Positions 44,305 through 55,800 of a stretch of 63,289 bases of DNA are shown here, in pieces; position 1 is the stretch's first letter; every line of letters begins with the position of its first letter. Source of the DNA: an uncultured Christensenella sp. Lineage in GTDB: Bacteria > Bacillota > Clostridia > Christensenellales > Borkfalkiaceae. Under the pieces are notes generated by a model that was not told the DNA's origin, did no database searches, and saw nothing but the letters and a program-made list of their open reading frames with translations. The stretch is from the NCBI GenBank assembly GCA_949878495.1, contig CATLAR010000002.1, forward strand, positions 1 through 63,289, given 5' to 3'. The translations under genes were made by a program, and so were the position numbers.

Positions 44305-45408
44305 ATGAAAAACGTTGCGCTTATCGGCAGTACCGGTTCAATCGGCGTTCAGGTCGTCAACGCGGTACGCCGTCATCCTAACACTTTCAAAATAGTCGCG
44401 CTTGTCGCAAACACCCGTTCCAAGGAGTTTGAACGGCAGGTCAAGGAGTTCGCTCCCGAGCTTTCGGCAGTCGCTTCCGAAAACCCCGCCAAGGCGCTTG
44501 CCTGCGCGGAATGTGCAAGCGCGGATATCGTATTTAACGCCGCGGGCGGTTTTGCAGGGCTGGAATACAGTTTAAGGGCGTTAAAAGCCAAAAAAACGCT
44601 TGCGCTTGCCAACAAGGAAACCCTCGTTTGCGGCGGAGAGCTGGTTACGCGGATTGCGGCGGCTAACGGCGTTGAGATTATCCCAGTCGACAGCGAGCAT
44701 TCGGCTATCTGGCAATGCCTCAACTTCAATACCCGCGCGTCGTTCAAAAAGCTGATACTTACCGCAAGCGGCGGCGCGTTCCGCGGCTACACGCGCGAAC
44801 AGCTTGAAAAGGTCACCCCCGCGCAAGCCGTAAATCACCCTAATTGGCATATGGGCAAGAAAATTACCGTAGACAGCGCAACCCTTCTAAACAAGGGTTA
44901 CGAGGTAATCGAGGCGCACGAGCTCTATAAAACGCCCTATTCCAAGATAGAAACGGTCATTCAGCCGACGAGCGTGGTACATTCTTTGGTCGAGTTTGCC
45001 GACGGCGCGGTGCTTGCGCAGATGGGCTCGCCCGATATGGAAGTGCCAATTCAACTTGCGCTGACCTATCCCAAGCGTATGACTACCGCGGCTAAACCGC
45101 TCAGCTTCAAGCAGGCAATGACTTTGGAATTTTTGCCGCTCAACAAAAAAGATTACCCGCTTTACGACCTTGCGTTGAAATGCGGCAAGGAGGGCGGCAC
45201 TCTGCCCTGCGCGCTGAACGCCGCCGACGAAGTAGCCGTGAAGGCTTTCCTTGACGGTAAAATCAGGTTCACAGATATTTATACTATGGTGGAACAGGTT
45301 GTTTCGGCGACCCCGCGCGACGAGATAGCGTCATTTAAACAGCTCGTCGAAGTAGACCGCGCGGCAAGGTGGAAGGCGCAAAAATTAATTTATAAACTCT
45401 CAAAATAA
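44305..45408 (+). CDS. dxr: 1-deoxy-D-xylulose 5-phosphate reductoisomerase
   Basis: VALIGSTGSIGVQVVNAVRRHPNTFKIVALVA; LTASGGAFRG; HPNWHMGKKITVDSATLLNKGYEVIEAHELY. Confidence 0.99.
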   Translation: MKNVALIGSTGSIGVQVVNAVRRHPNTFKIVALVANTRSKEFERQVKEFAPELSAVASENPAKALACAECASADIVFNAAGGFAGLEYSLRALKAKKTLALANKETLVCGGELVTRIAAANGVEIIPVDSEHSAIWQCLNFNTRASFKKLILTASGGAFRGYTREQLEKVTPAQAVNHPNWHMGKKITVDSATLLNKGYEVIEAHELYKTPYSKIETVIQPTSVVHSLVEFADGAVLAQMGSPDMEVPIQLALTYPKRMTTAAKPLSFKQAMTLEFLPLNKKDYPLYDLALKCGKEGGTLPCALNAADEVAVKAFLDGKIRFTDIYTMVEQVVSATPRDEIASFKQLVEVDRAARWKAQKLIYKLSK

Positions 45409-45417
45409 AAGGCTTTA

Positions 45418-46545
45418 ATGAATTTTCTTTCCGTTCAAACGGTAATGACCACGATAGGCTCGGTTTTGCTTGCTCTGCTTATTTTGCTTGCAATGATAAC
45501 CGTGCACGAGTTCGGGCATTATCTCGCCGGCAAGGCGCTCAAATTTAAAATCAACGAGTTTGCTATAGGTTTCGGGCCCAAGCTGTTCAAGCGCGCTTCC
45601 AAACGCACGGGCGAGCTGTTCTCGATCCGCGCCTTACCGCTCGGCGGTTTTTGCGCGTTTGAGGGCGAGGACGACGGCGAGGACGAAAACGAAAATTCTT
45701 TCACCCGCAAAGCCCCGTGGAAGCGCATTATCGTGCTTGTCGCGGGACCTTTGATGAACTACGTTCTCGCGCTTTTCCTCATAATAGTTTCAATGTTCGC
45801 GTTCGGTCAGCCCGTTTTCAAGGTCGGCAGCGTAGCCGAATACGAGGGCGACAACGCCGAAGTTTATGCCGAATACTCGCTTGAAGCGGGCGACGATATT
45901 TTAAAAATCAACGGCAAAACCGTGTATATGGTTACCGACGTGGTATCGGCGCTAAAAGGCAATTCGGCGGGGGATATAGTCGAAGTAACGGTGTCGCGCG
46001 GCGGCGAAACGGAGGTCTGCGAGGTAATGCTCCGCGTCGACTGCGATTTTCAGTCGTCGTCGGAAACGAGCAAGGCATGGCGCGCGCTCGGGCTTGGCAC
46101 GACCCTACGCGACGGCGTTGCGTATTGGGATATAAGCTCGGAAAACTATCGCTACGGATTTTTCGAAACGCTGGGGCATTCGTTCGTTTATTCGTTTAAA
46201 ATAGCGGGCACTATCTTCAACGTACTTGGCGAACTTCTTACGGGCAGGCTGGGACTTTCGGCGATGGGCGGACCCGTCACGACGATAAAACTGACTTCGC
46301 AAATAGCCGTGCAAAGTTTCCAGAGTTTCCTTGAAATCGCGGCATATATTGGGGTCAATCTGGCGGTTTTCAATCTTTTGCCCATTCCCGCGCTTGACGG
46401 AAGCAAGATAGTTTTCTGTCTTATAGAATGGATATTCCGCAAGCCCGTGCCGCGGAAAATCGAAGCTGTAATTCATTCCGTCGGGTTCATAATGATACTG
46501 CTTTTTGCGGTGCTCGTGGACGTTTTGCAGTTCGTGCATTGTTAA
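45418..46545 (+). CDS. rseP: RIP site-2 metalloprotease RseP/RasP
   Basis: MITVHEFGHYLAGK HExxH; PDZ region; NLAVFNLLPIPALDGSKIV. Confidence 0.97.
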   Translation: MNFLSVQTVMTTIGSVLLALLILLAMITVHEFGHYLAGKALKFKINEFAIGFGPKLFKRASKRTGELFSIRALPLGGFCAFEGEDDGEDENENSFTRKAPWKRIIVLVAGPLMNYVLALFLIIVSMFAFGQPVFKVGSVAEYEGDNAEVYAEYSLEAGDDILKINGKTVYMVTDVVSALKGNSAGDIVEVTVSRGGETEVCEVMLRVDCDFQSSSETSKAWRALGLGTTLRDGVAYWDISSENYRYGFFETLGHSFVYSFKIAGTIFNVLGELLTGRLGLSAMGGPVTTIKLTSQIAVQSFQSFLEIAAYIGVNLAVFNLLPIPALDGSKIVFCLIEWIFRKPVPRKIEAVIHSVGFIMILLFAVLVDVLQFVHC

Positions 46546-46582
46546 AAGATATAAATTTTTTCAAAAAATTTTGTTATTTTGA

Positions 46583-46611
46583 TTGAAATTGTAGAAACGG
46601 TGTGGTATAGT
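46583..46611 (+). promoter_or_regulatory. Promoter of giant protein gene
   Basis: TTGAAA (46583-46588), 17 bp, TATAGT (46606-46611), TG-extended. Confidence 0.65.
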
Positions 46612-46842
46612 AGGTGTACCACATCATTTCATTTTTCATATAACCGTTGTCTTTAACGGGCGTATTCTACCCAATTCGGGGTAGATTTTTGGCTATTGAA
46701 AAATAGTCGGCTTTTTTACGCGCGCCCGATTTTTGACTCATTGAAAAGGTGTGGTACTCGGTACTGCGCCTTTTTTTGATGTGGTTTTAAAACGGCAAGT
46801 ACCCGAATATGACAGACTTTCCAATTTTCAGAGGTGCTTGCT

Positions 46843-49800
46843 ATGAAAATAAAATTCAACAGGTTAAAATTTTCGGCGATAATTGCGCTTGCCGCAAGTT
46901 TCTTGTGCTGCGTTTGTGTAAGCGCGGCGGGACTGTTCGCCTCGCCCGCCAAGGCAAACGCCGTGGGTACGGCGTTTACGTATTCGTTCGGCGGCGACCA
47001 GAGTTCGCGCGTTACGACAGTACGCAATTTAATAACGCGTGTGAACGGCTCGTCAACGACGTACGGTACGTACGCCGAGTTTTCCCGCGCGTTCACGGCG
47101 GCGCGCAACGCCCAGCAAATAAACGCAAATATAAATCTCGGCGGTATTCAGTGGCAAATCGTGTATGCCGAAAAAGCGGCGCATTCTTACGGCAATACCG
47201 AAAAGGGCGACGTTGTAATCACTCTGTTTATGTCAAGTTCGGCTTCTACGCAAAACGCAGTATCGTATAGCCCTTTTACCAGCTCGGATAACACGCTCGC
47301 ATATCCCTCGGGAATGTATTCGTCCAGCTACGTAAGAAGCGTGCTTACGGGCAGTTCCTACGCGGCGAGCGTTGCCGACGCTCAGGCGGGAATACTTACC
47401 GACGGCGAGCAGGGTTCGATATTGTCGGCGCACGAAAGTTTGTACGGCAGGTTTTTAGCAGTGCCCGCAAATATGGGCTATCAGGAAACCGAAAGCGCAA
47501 AGGTGCAGTATAATGCGGCAAAAAACCACGAAAACGAATCCTGGGGAACGCAAACCAACTCCAATACAATACTGAATTACGGTTCCAAAAAGAGTAATAC
47601 CGATTGGAAATACGATAAATTCTGGATTCCGTCCAGAACGGAAACGGGCGGAACTTCCGATACGTCCGCCGGTTTCTGGAATTTAAGCGACTCTATGAGA
47701 AGCTCGACCGTCGGCGGCGATTTCTGGCAGAGAACGACCACTACCGCAGGCAACGCCCACGTTCTGAGTTATACGGGCGTTACAAACTCGAAGGCAACTA
47801 ACGTGACGGGAATGATCCGTCCCGCAATGCATTTGAATTTGCGGCTCTTGTACGAGGACGCGACGACGCAGGTTTCCGAGCTCTATAACGGCAGTTCTGT
47901 CAATCAAAGCGCGCTCTCCGATTTATTGTCGGCGCTAAACTCGGGCAACGGCGGCGACTATAACGCGCTTAAAGCGGCGGTCAACGCCCGCGGCGGCGCG
48001 ATGGACTACACGCAGATTAAAGCCAACAACGGCGGCAAAACGCTGACCGTCACGCTCGGCGGCAGACAGTGGTTCGTGCCCTATGTATCCAAGGATAAGA
48101 CGGGCAACCTTATAGCCACGCTCTGGCTTTCGGGCGGTTCGGACAACGCGCCCTATTCAGATAAATGGGCGTCTGCAAACTCTTCGGGCAGTATAGAGGT
48201 AGTAGGCAACTCGCCGAGAATTTCCTATCCCGCGAATATGTACGGAACAAGCTATCTGCGCTCTTTCCTCGTCGGCTCGCCTTTCGCTGCGGCAACGGGC
48301 GGCACTACGGATACAGACGCGGCATACGGCGATTATACGAAAATAACGGGCGACGGTCAATTATCTCTTAACTACTCGGGCGCGCAGTCGGGAGTGTGGA
48401 AAACCTTCCTTGACAGCGGCGTAACCGACTATCTCGTCAAACCCAAAAACGTAGGCTGGCAGGAGGACGAGGCTTACTGCATAGCCCACGGCAGCGGCAC
48501 TATACTTTGCCCCAACGAGGAGCTGGGCATTCCCGCCGCGGGCGTTCACGTAGGCGGAATGAACTATTCCGACCGCTACGGTTACTACGATTGGGGCGAG
48601 GACTATATCTGGATACCCTCTTTGTACGAAACCAAGCTCGACCAGCGCAACGACAGCGCGGTGACCGACAAAAACAGCGGTTTATGGGCTGCCGATCTTG
48701 CGCTTACCTGTCCCGACGGCGAAACGGGTACCTGGGTGCGCTCGGCGAACTCTCTCAGCGCGAACTTCGGCATTTACCACACCGATACGGGCATGTCGTA
48801 CACGGCGCGAGCGTGTTACGGCGAAGCCAAAGTCCGTCCCGCGTTACATTTCAATCTTACCAAAGCCGCGGGCGGCGACCCCGCGGAAAAAGCTCTTGCC
48901 GAGCTTTGGAACGAAGCCGTGCAGGACAGTATAGACTCGGGCAAACAAGTAGAGTTCATTCTCCCCGAAAACTGGTACGCTTTTGCTGACGAAGCTAACG
49001 GAACGTCGTTCGGCGCGGGCGTAGGCTTTAAAAACGGCGCGCTCTGCGTACCCGCGGGCGCGGACATAAAACTGCGCTTAAACGGCAGGGTTATCGACCG
49101 CAACCTCGCTTCGGCGCATTCGGGCGGCGGAGTAATCTACGTAAGCGGTAAACTCGAGGTAGTAGACCTCACCCACGCGCACAGCGGCAAAATCACGGGC
49201 GGCAACACGACCGAAAGCGGCGGCGGCGTTTGCGTTACGGACGGCGGCGAGTTCACGCTGACGGGAGGACAGATTACGGGCAACCGCTCCAATTCGGGCG
49301 GCGGCGTTTATGCCGCGGGCGCAAACTCCAAGGTAGTCATAAGCGGCGGCGTGATTTCGCAAAACGGCGTTGAAAACTTGGGTGGCGGACTCTTCATCGC
49401 CGACGGCGCGCATTTCGAGCTTAACGGCGGTACTCTAATGCGAAACAGTGCGAAAACGTACGGCGGCGCGGTGTTTATTAATGGCGTTTCGTTTAGAATG
49501 AGCGGCGGCGCGGTTTCCGAAAACCAAGCCGGGTACGGCGGCGGCATTTATATCAACGGTGGAAATGGCGAAGGCTCTAAGGGCACGGTCGAGCTTAACG
49601 GCGGCTTTATTTCGGCGAACAAGGTTACTAACGGTGGTGGCGGCATTGTAGTGGAAAAATGCGCGTTGACCATAGACGGTTGCAATATAGTCGGTAATCA
49701 GGCGGGTTCCAGCGGCGGCGGCTTGTCCGTTTTCGCCGCGACCGCGCGCTTAGTCAGCGGACATATTGACGACAATACGGCTGTCATTAACGGCGGCGGA

Positions 49801-52800
49801 GCGTTTGTCGACGGTATCAAAGTCGGTAGTGCGGAATTTATTGTCGACGGCGGCACCGTTTCGGGAAACAATGCCGCATCCGGCGGTGCAATTCACATTG
49901 CCGACGGCGGTAGCTCGGTAATAAACAACGGCGATATTTCTAATAATAACGCTCATTACGGCGGCGCGCTCCGCGTTGCGGGCTTGGGTTCGGCGCGTTT
50001 AACTTTAAACGGCGGCACCGTTTCGAACAACACGGGTGTTGACGGCGGCGCGCTTCATATCAATCCCGATAGTAACCCCGATGGTGTAGAAAACTTTACT
50101 ATGAACGGTGGGGAAGTTATCAACAACGTTGGCGAGATAGGCGGGGCGTTCTTGTTATGTCGACACACTATTGCGTCCATTAACGGCGGCGTTATATCTA
50201 ATAACACCGCAAAAGTCAGGGGAGGCAGCGTTTACGGCGTGCATTCCGTTGAACTTACTATAACGGGCGGCGAAATCATAGATAACCGTCTTACAGACGA
50301 TCTGTCTTACGGCGGAGGACTTTGTTTAATAGGTCAGTTGTGGGCGACGGAAACTTCGCATTCGGCTAAACTTATTATGTCGGGCGGGTTGATTGCCCAT
50401 AACAGCGCGGGCAGCGACGGCGGCGGTATTTACGTAAACGGCGCGCCCTTTACTATGACGGGCGGCGAAATTATTTATAACGAAACGCGCTTAAACCAAA
50501 ACGGCGGAGGAGGAGTGCGGCTTGCGTATAAAGCCGAAATGACTTTTTCCGGCGGACTCGTCGCGCACAATACTTCGGGCAGTTCGGGCGGCGGCATTTC
50601 GCTTACCGACGCTACGCTGAATATGAGCGGCGGCGTGATTACGGGCAACATGGCTATAGAAAACCGTGACAACCCCGTTAACCCGGGCGGCGGAGGCGGC
50701 GGCGTCAGTCTGTGGGAGTCAACGTTTAATATGACTGGCGGAGAAGTCTCCGACAACGAATCGGGGTGTTACGGCGGCGGAGTTATAATAAGCGGCGGCG
50801 GTACAATATTTTCTACTTTTAATCTCCAAGGCGGCAGGATAATCAACAACCGCACCACGGGACAAAGAGCGGGCGGCGGTATAGCCGTTTCTTGTTCGCG
50901 CGTGTCGGGAGTGTTTAACGGCGCGCCCAACGTTTTAAACGTTTCGGGCGGCGTGGTTACGGGGAATACCGCTATGGGCGGCAGGGTTTCAAACGTATAC
51001 CTCGACGGCACGACAAGCGCAAACCGCGCGAAAATCAATATCATAGGCGCGCTTGCGGACGCAAATGGCAAGACCACTTGCATAGGCGTTACTTCGGCGT
51101 TCTCGGGCGTGTTCACTGCGGGATATTCGGCGAATAACGCGGGCGTAAACGCTTTGACGTACTTCTTCTCGGACGACTCGAGTATGGGCGTTGCAATGAG
51201 CGGGAACGAAGCTGCGCTGAGCGGCTCGGTGGACAGAAAGACTTTAATATGGCAATACCGTGAAAACGGCGGAAGCTGGACGAATATAGAAAGCACGCAG
51301 TTTACGGCGGAGTATACGGGCGGGACTTTCGAGGTACAGGCGGTCTATAACGGCACCGTCGTTATAAGCGCGCCCACTTCCACGAGCGCGGCGGGGGGTG
51401 TTGCTTCGGCGTTCTCGGGCGTAGGCGTTTACGCGTTCACGCTTGCCAACGCGGAAAGCGGCGGCGTGGTGTTTGCCAACCCCGCTTTGATATTCGAAAT
51501 CGTGCCCGCGAGCATTAGCTGGCAGATTGCAGTAACCAAGGACATAGACGGCAACGCGGTTAATCCCGTCTGGGAAGAGGCGCAGGGCAACGCGCTTTTG
51601 TTCACGGGTTGCGAGTACACGGTGCGCGCCGTCAGCGGCGGGCATACGGTCGCGCTCGAAGGCTCGGCGGTAATGCTCGAAGCCAAGGATTACGAATTTA
51701 AAGTAGTCGGCGCGGACGGCGGAAACTACGACGGCGGAACGCTGAATTTCAAGGTAAACGCAAGATATATAGGGGTTAACTGGATTTTCGACGGTTTTAC
51801 GGGCAACGCTTACGCAGGCTATGAAAAGGTTTACGACGGCTTCGGTCACTCGCCGATATTCACCGTGAACAATATAGATAACGTTACCGTCGGTCAGTTA
51901 AAAGTACATAAAGAATACTCGTACAACGGCGGCGTTTACACAACGGCGGAACCGAGAAACGCGGGTGTTTACGATGTGCGCCTTGCGTTCGACGGCGACA
52001 GTCGATTCCTTAAACACCTCGGCAAAAGTATAATATTCACGGGCGAAAACGCACGTTTTAAAATAACGCCCGTATCCCTGCGCGTGGAGTGGCGCAACGG
52101 CGACGGCACGCCGCTTTCGGGCGACGCCGAGTACGTTTACAACGCGGCGGGGCAGGGGCTTTCGTTCAGGCTTTTAACGCCTATGGCGGGCGAGAGCGTG
52201 AACGGCGTGGTTAAGTATTATTACGCTTCGGGTTCGCCTTTAAACGGCGCGCCCGTCACCCCCGGCGAATACCTTGCCCGCGCGGATTTGCCTGCGGACT
52301 GCGTGAACTACGTACTTGCGGACAATTATTCGCATTCGCTCACGATAACGAGGGCTACCATTTCGCCCAAATTCACGGGCAACGCCGACAACGGCGGCGC
52401 GTTCGTATGGTACTATAACGGCAAGGCGCAGGCGCCTTCGGTAACGCTCGTCGGTGCGGACGGAATTGCTCTGGTTGCGGGCGTTGATTACGATATTACG
52501 GGCGACGACAATCTAAACGCCGCCGATTACGTTTTAAGCGTCGCGCTCAAAACCGACGCGGCGGAACTGTATATTTTAGAGGACGCGACGCGTTCGTTCA
52601 CCATAGCCAAAGCGCCCGTCGACGTAGAATGGTCGGGGTATACCGAGCGGGACGGCGCAACGGAAATTTCGGGCGAAAAACGCGTTGACGGCGGGATATA
52701 CTGGACTTACGACAAAAACGCGCACGGCGTTAAAGCCGTTGCCAGGCCCTTGAACGGGCTGGACGAATTCGAGCTTTCGCTCACCGACGCGGGCGGGCTT

Positions 52801-55800
52801 GTAAACGTAGGGTCGCGTACGGCTACGGCGGGGCCGGGCGAGTTTGCGACCAACTTCGAGTTTACCGCTTCGGCAAAACGCACGCAGAATTTCGCAGTTG
52901 AAAAGTTTATAATCGGCAACGTGGTATGGGAGCGCGACGGCAAGACCTATAACTCGGGCGACACTCCACGTTTCGCTTTCGGAAAGGTCACAAGCGAGGG
53001 ACCGGGCTTTACGGTAAGCGCGGTCGGCGCGGCGGGAGAAACGCTTTCGTTCACGGATAAGAGCTTCTCGTGGGCGGCTTCGGGCGAGGTTTACGATTTG
53101 CCCGAAAACACCGTCGACGGATACACGGTTACGGTAACGCTTGCGGACGGGAACTACGCGTTCGCGGCTGGTATTGCAAGCGATACGCAGAGAGTTAAAA
53201 CGCAGATTAAATTCTTTATAGACCCCGTTTATGCGGAAGTCGCCACCGTTGAAGTCGTGTGGTATACTCTCGACGGCGAGGGCAACCGCGTGCCGCTTTC
53301 GGATACTCCCGACAATAAATTCACCTTCGTTTACGACGGCGGCGAGCACGAGATTTACGCCTGGTTCTACGGCGAGGACGGGAATTGGGCTACGGGAGTT
53401 GCGGCGTTTCCCGACGACAGGTTCGACGTTATCTTTACGGGCGACAAGAAGAGCGCGGGCACGCACGTGGCGAGAATTACGCCAAGGCTTGGTTTCGAGT
53501 TCCACGGCTCGGTAGAATGCTCCTACGAAATTACCAAAAAACCGCTTACGATTGAATGGAAAGCGGACGGTAAATACGTTTACGGCGGCAGCGCTTCGGA
53601 AATTATCCCCCACTATACCGTCAAAGACGGCGACAAAACGCTGTTCGTGTACGACGGAACTTCCCTCCCGAACTCGGGCGAACTGTTCGAAGCGGGTTTC
53701 TACGTGACGGGCGCGTATAACGCGGGCCCTCACGAAGCGCTTACGCATATCAGCGATAATTACAGCATTATAAACGGCACGTTCGGGTTCACTATCAGCC
53801 CGTTTGAACTGACGGGCGACATTGTGTGGGATAACCTTGAAATTATTTACACGGGCGGCGTAGCGCAGCCTACGGCGAAGATAGAAACGCCGTACGACGG
53901 CGATCTCGTTCTGCGCGTGCTCGGCGGCGATTCCGCGCTGGGCGAACACACGGCTTTCGCGATTATCGACAGTACGGGCGCGGGGCACAATTACGTGCTG
54001 TCCCCGTCGGTCGATAACGAGAAAACGTTCGTAATCATTCTCAAAAAAATCGACGTCAACTCCGTCTATTGGACGGCGGAAGATAACGCCGACGGCGACA
54101 GAATAACTTACGGCGAGTATACTTTCGCGTTCGACGGCAACGGAGGCGCGGCAGCGGGCTTAACGCAGGGTCCGCACGCGTTCTTCGTGGACGGCGACAG
54201 GGCGTATAAACTCGAGGTCGTAGGGCACGCCTCGAACGCGGGCGGTTACGTTGCGTTCGTTGCGGCGGGTTACGACTTCCGCAACGGCGAAGCGCAAGCC
54301 GCCGCCCCGAGCTGTCCGTTCGTCATCAAGCCCAAAACCGTAACGGGCGCGTGGTCGGATACTACGGCGGTTTACGACGGCAAAGTTCACAAACCCAAGT
54401 TCACGCTCGCGCCTACGGGCAACGTTTTAGAGAGCGAGCAGCTCTCCGGGGCTATCGAAGTCACGGGCTTTGAGAACGCGGGCGTTTACACGGCTTCGGC
54501 TACGTTATCCGAGGGGTATTACCGCACCAATTACGTTTTCGACGACGGAAAAGGCGGCGCTTGCAACACGCTTTCAACGCCTTTCACCGTAAATAAATTC
54601 ACCGTCGGTTCCAAATATTTCGCGTGGAATGGCGAGGCGAGCTGGACTTACGGCGACGAAGTTACGCCGCCCGAGCTTTCGGCGACCGCGCTTTCCGTCG
54701 AGATCGACGGCGAAGCCGTTTCGTTCACTTTCGCGTACACGGGTTTCAGCGGCTACGCGGGCAGTCACAGCGTTACCGCGCGCATTGCTTCGGCAACGCT
54801 CGGCGGCGAGGACGTAAGCGGCAATTTCGCGCTGGATATAGCGGCGTTCGCTTACGTGGTCAACGCCAAAGAGGTTGAAATAGAATGGCGCTGGACGGGC
54901 GCGGACGAGAGCGGCGACAAACCGTCGTTCGCCTACAACGGTCTTGCGCGCGGTCCCGTCGTCGTTATGAAGGTCGGAAGCGACTACGTCACCGACGAAA
55001 ACGGCGAGGAAATCACCCTTAAAGTCCACGACCTCGGCACCACGGTCGGCGGGTATACGGCAAGGGTATTCGCGCCCGACAACTACGTGTTCAAGGGCGA
55101 CAAGTACTCCGCGGAAGCCGAGTACGTCATAGTCAAAGCCGAAATCACGCTCGTCTGGGATAAGAACGGCGGCGAGGAAATTTTCGCCGACGACGGCGTT
55201 ACGCTCACGGGCGTTAAATGGACTTACGACGGACAGTCGCACGCGCCCAAAGCCTTCGTTTACGACGCGGAAGCAGAGAACGGGCGGGGCGGCGAAGTAC
55301 GCGTTACGGGCTCGTCGACGGACGCGGGCACGTTCACGGCGTACGCCGAGGGCAACAACGAAAACTACGAAATCTCGGGCGGAAGCTCGTCGCTTAACTG
55401 CGTTATCGAGGCGGCGGTGGTCTACCTCGTCTGGCGCGGCAACGCCGAAGGCGGGTTCGAATGGCAGTACGACGACGGCAAGGAGTTCGCGCCTACGGCA
55501 GTGCTTGCAACCCGCGACGGCGAAACGGGCGACCTTACCCCGATTATCTCGGGCGGCGACTACCTGTTCGCAACCGTTACGGGCGCAATGGGCGTAGTCT
55601 GCGGCGAGGGCGAGAGCTATACCGCAACCGCCGTTCCCGACAAAAAGAATTACTCGTTCGCGGCGGACGCAGAAGTCACGCACGAGTTCAGAATCGTCCC
55701 CAAAGTCCTCAGCGGCGAGGGCTGGGAGTTCGAATGGAAGAGCGAAACTCAGCCTCAGCTTGGCGGCGAATACGCCGTTTACGGCTTCGTGTATAACGGC

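Noticed and set aside
52576-53988. 470-aa minus-strand ORF in the giant gene (also 54574-56082, 57427-58347, 61740-62447)
   Set aside because: Arg/Val-rich antisense frames caused by GNC-biased codons in the long plus-strand genes; no RBS or recognisable domains
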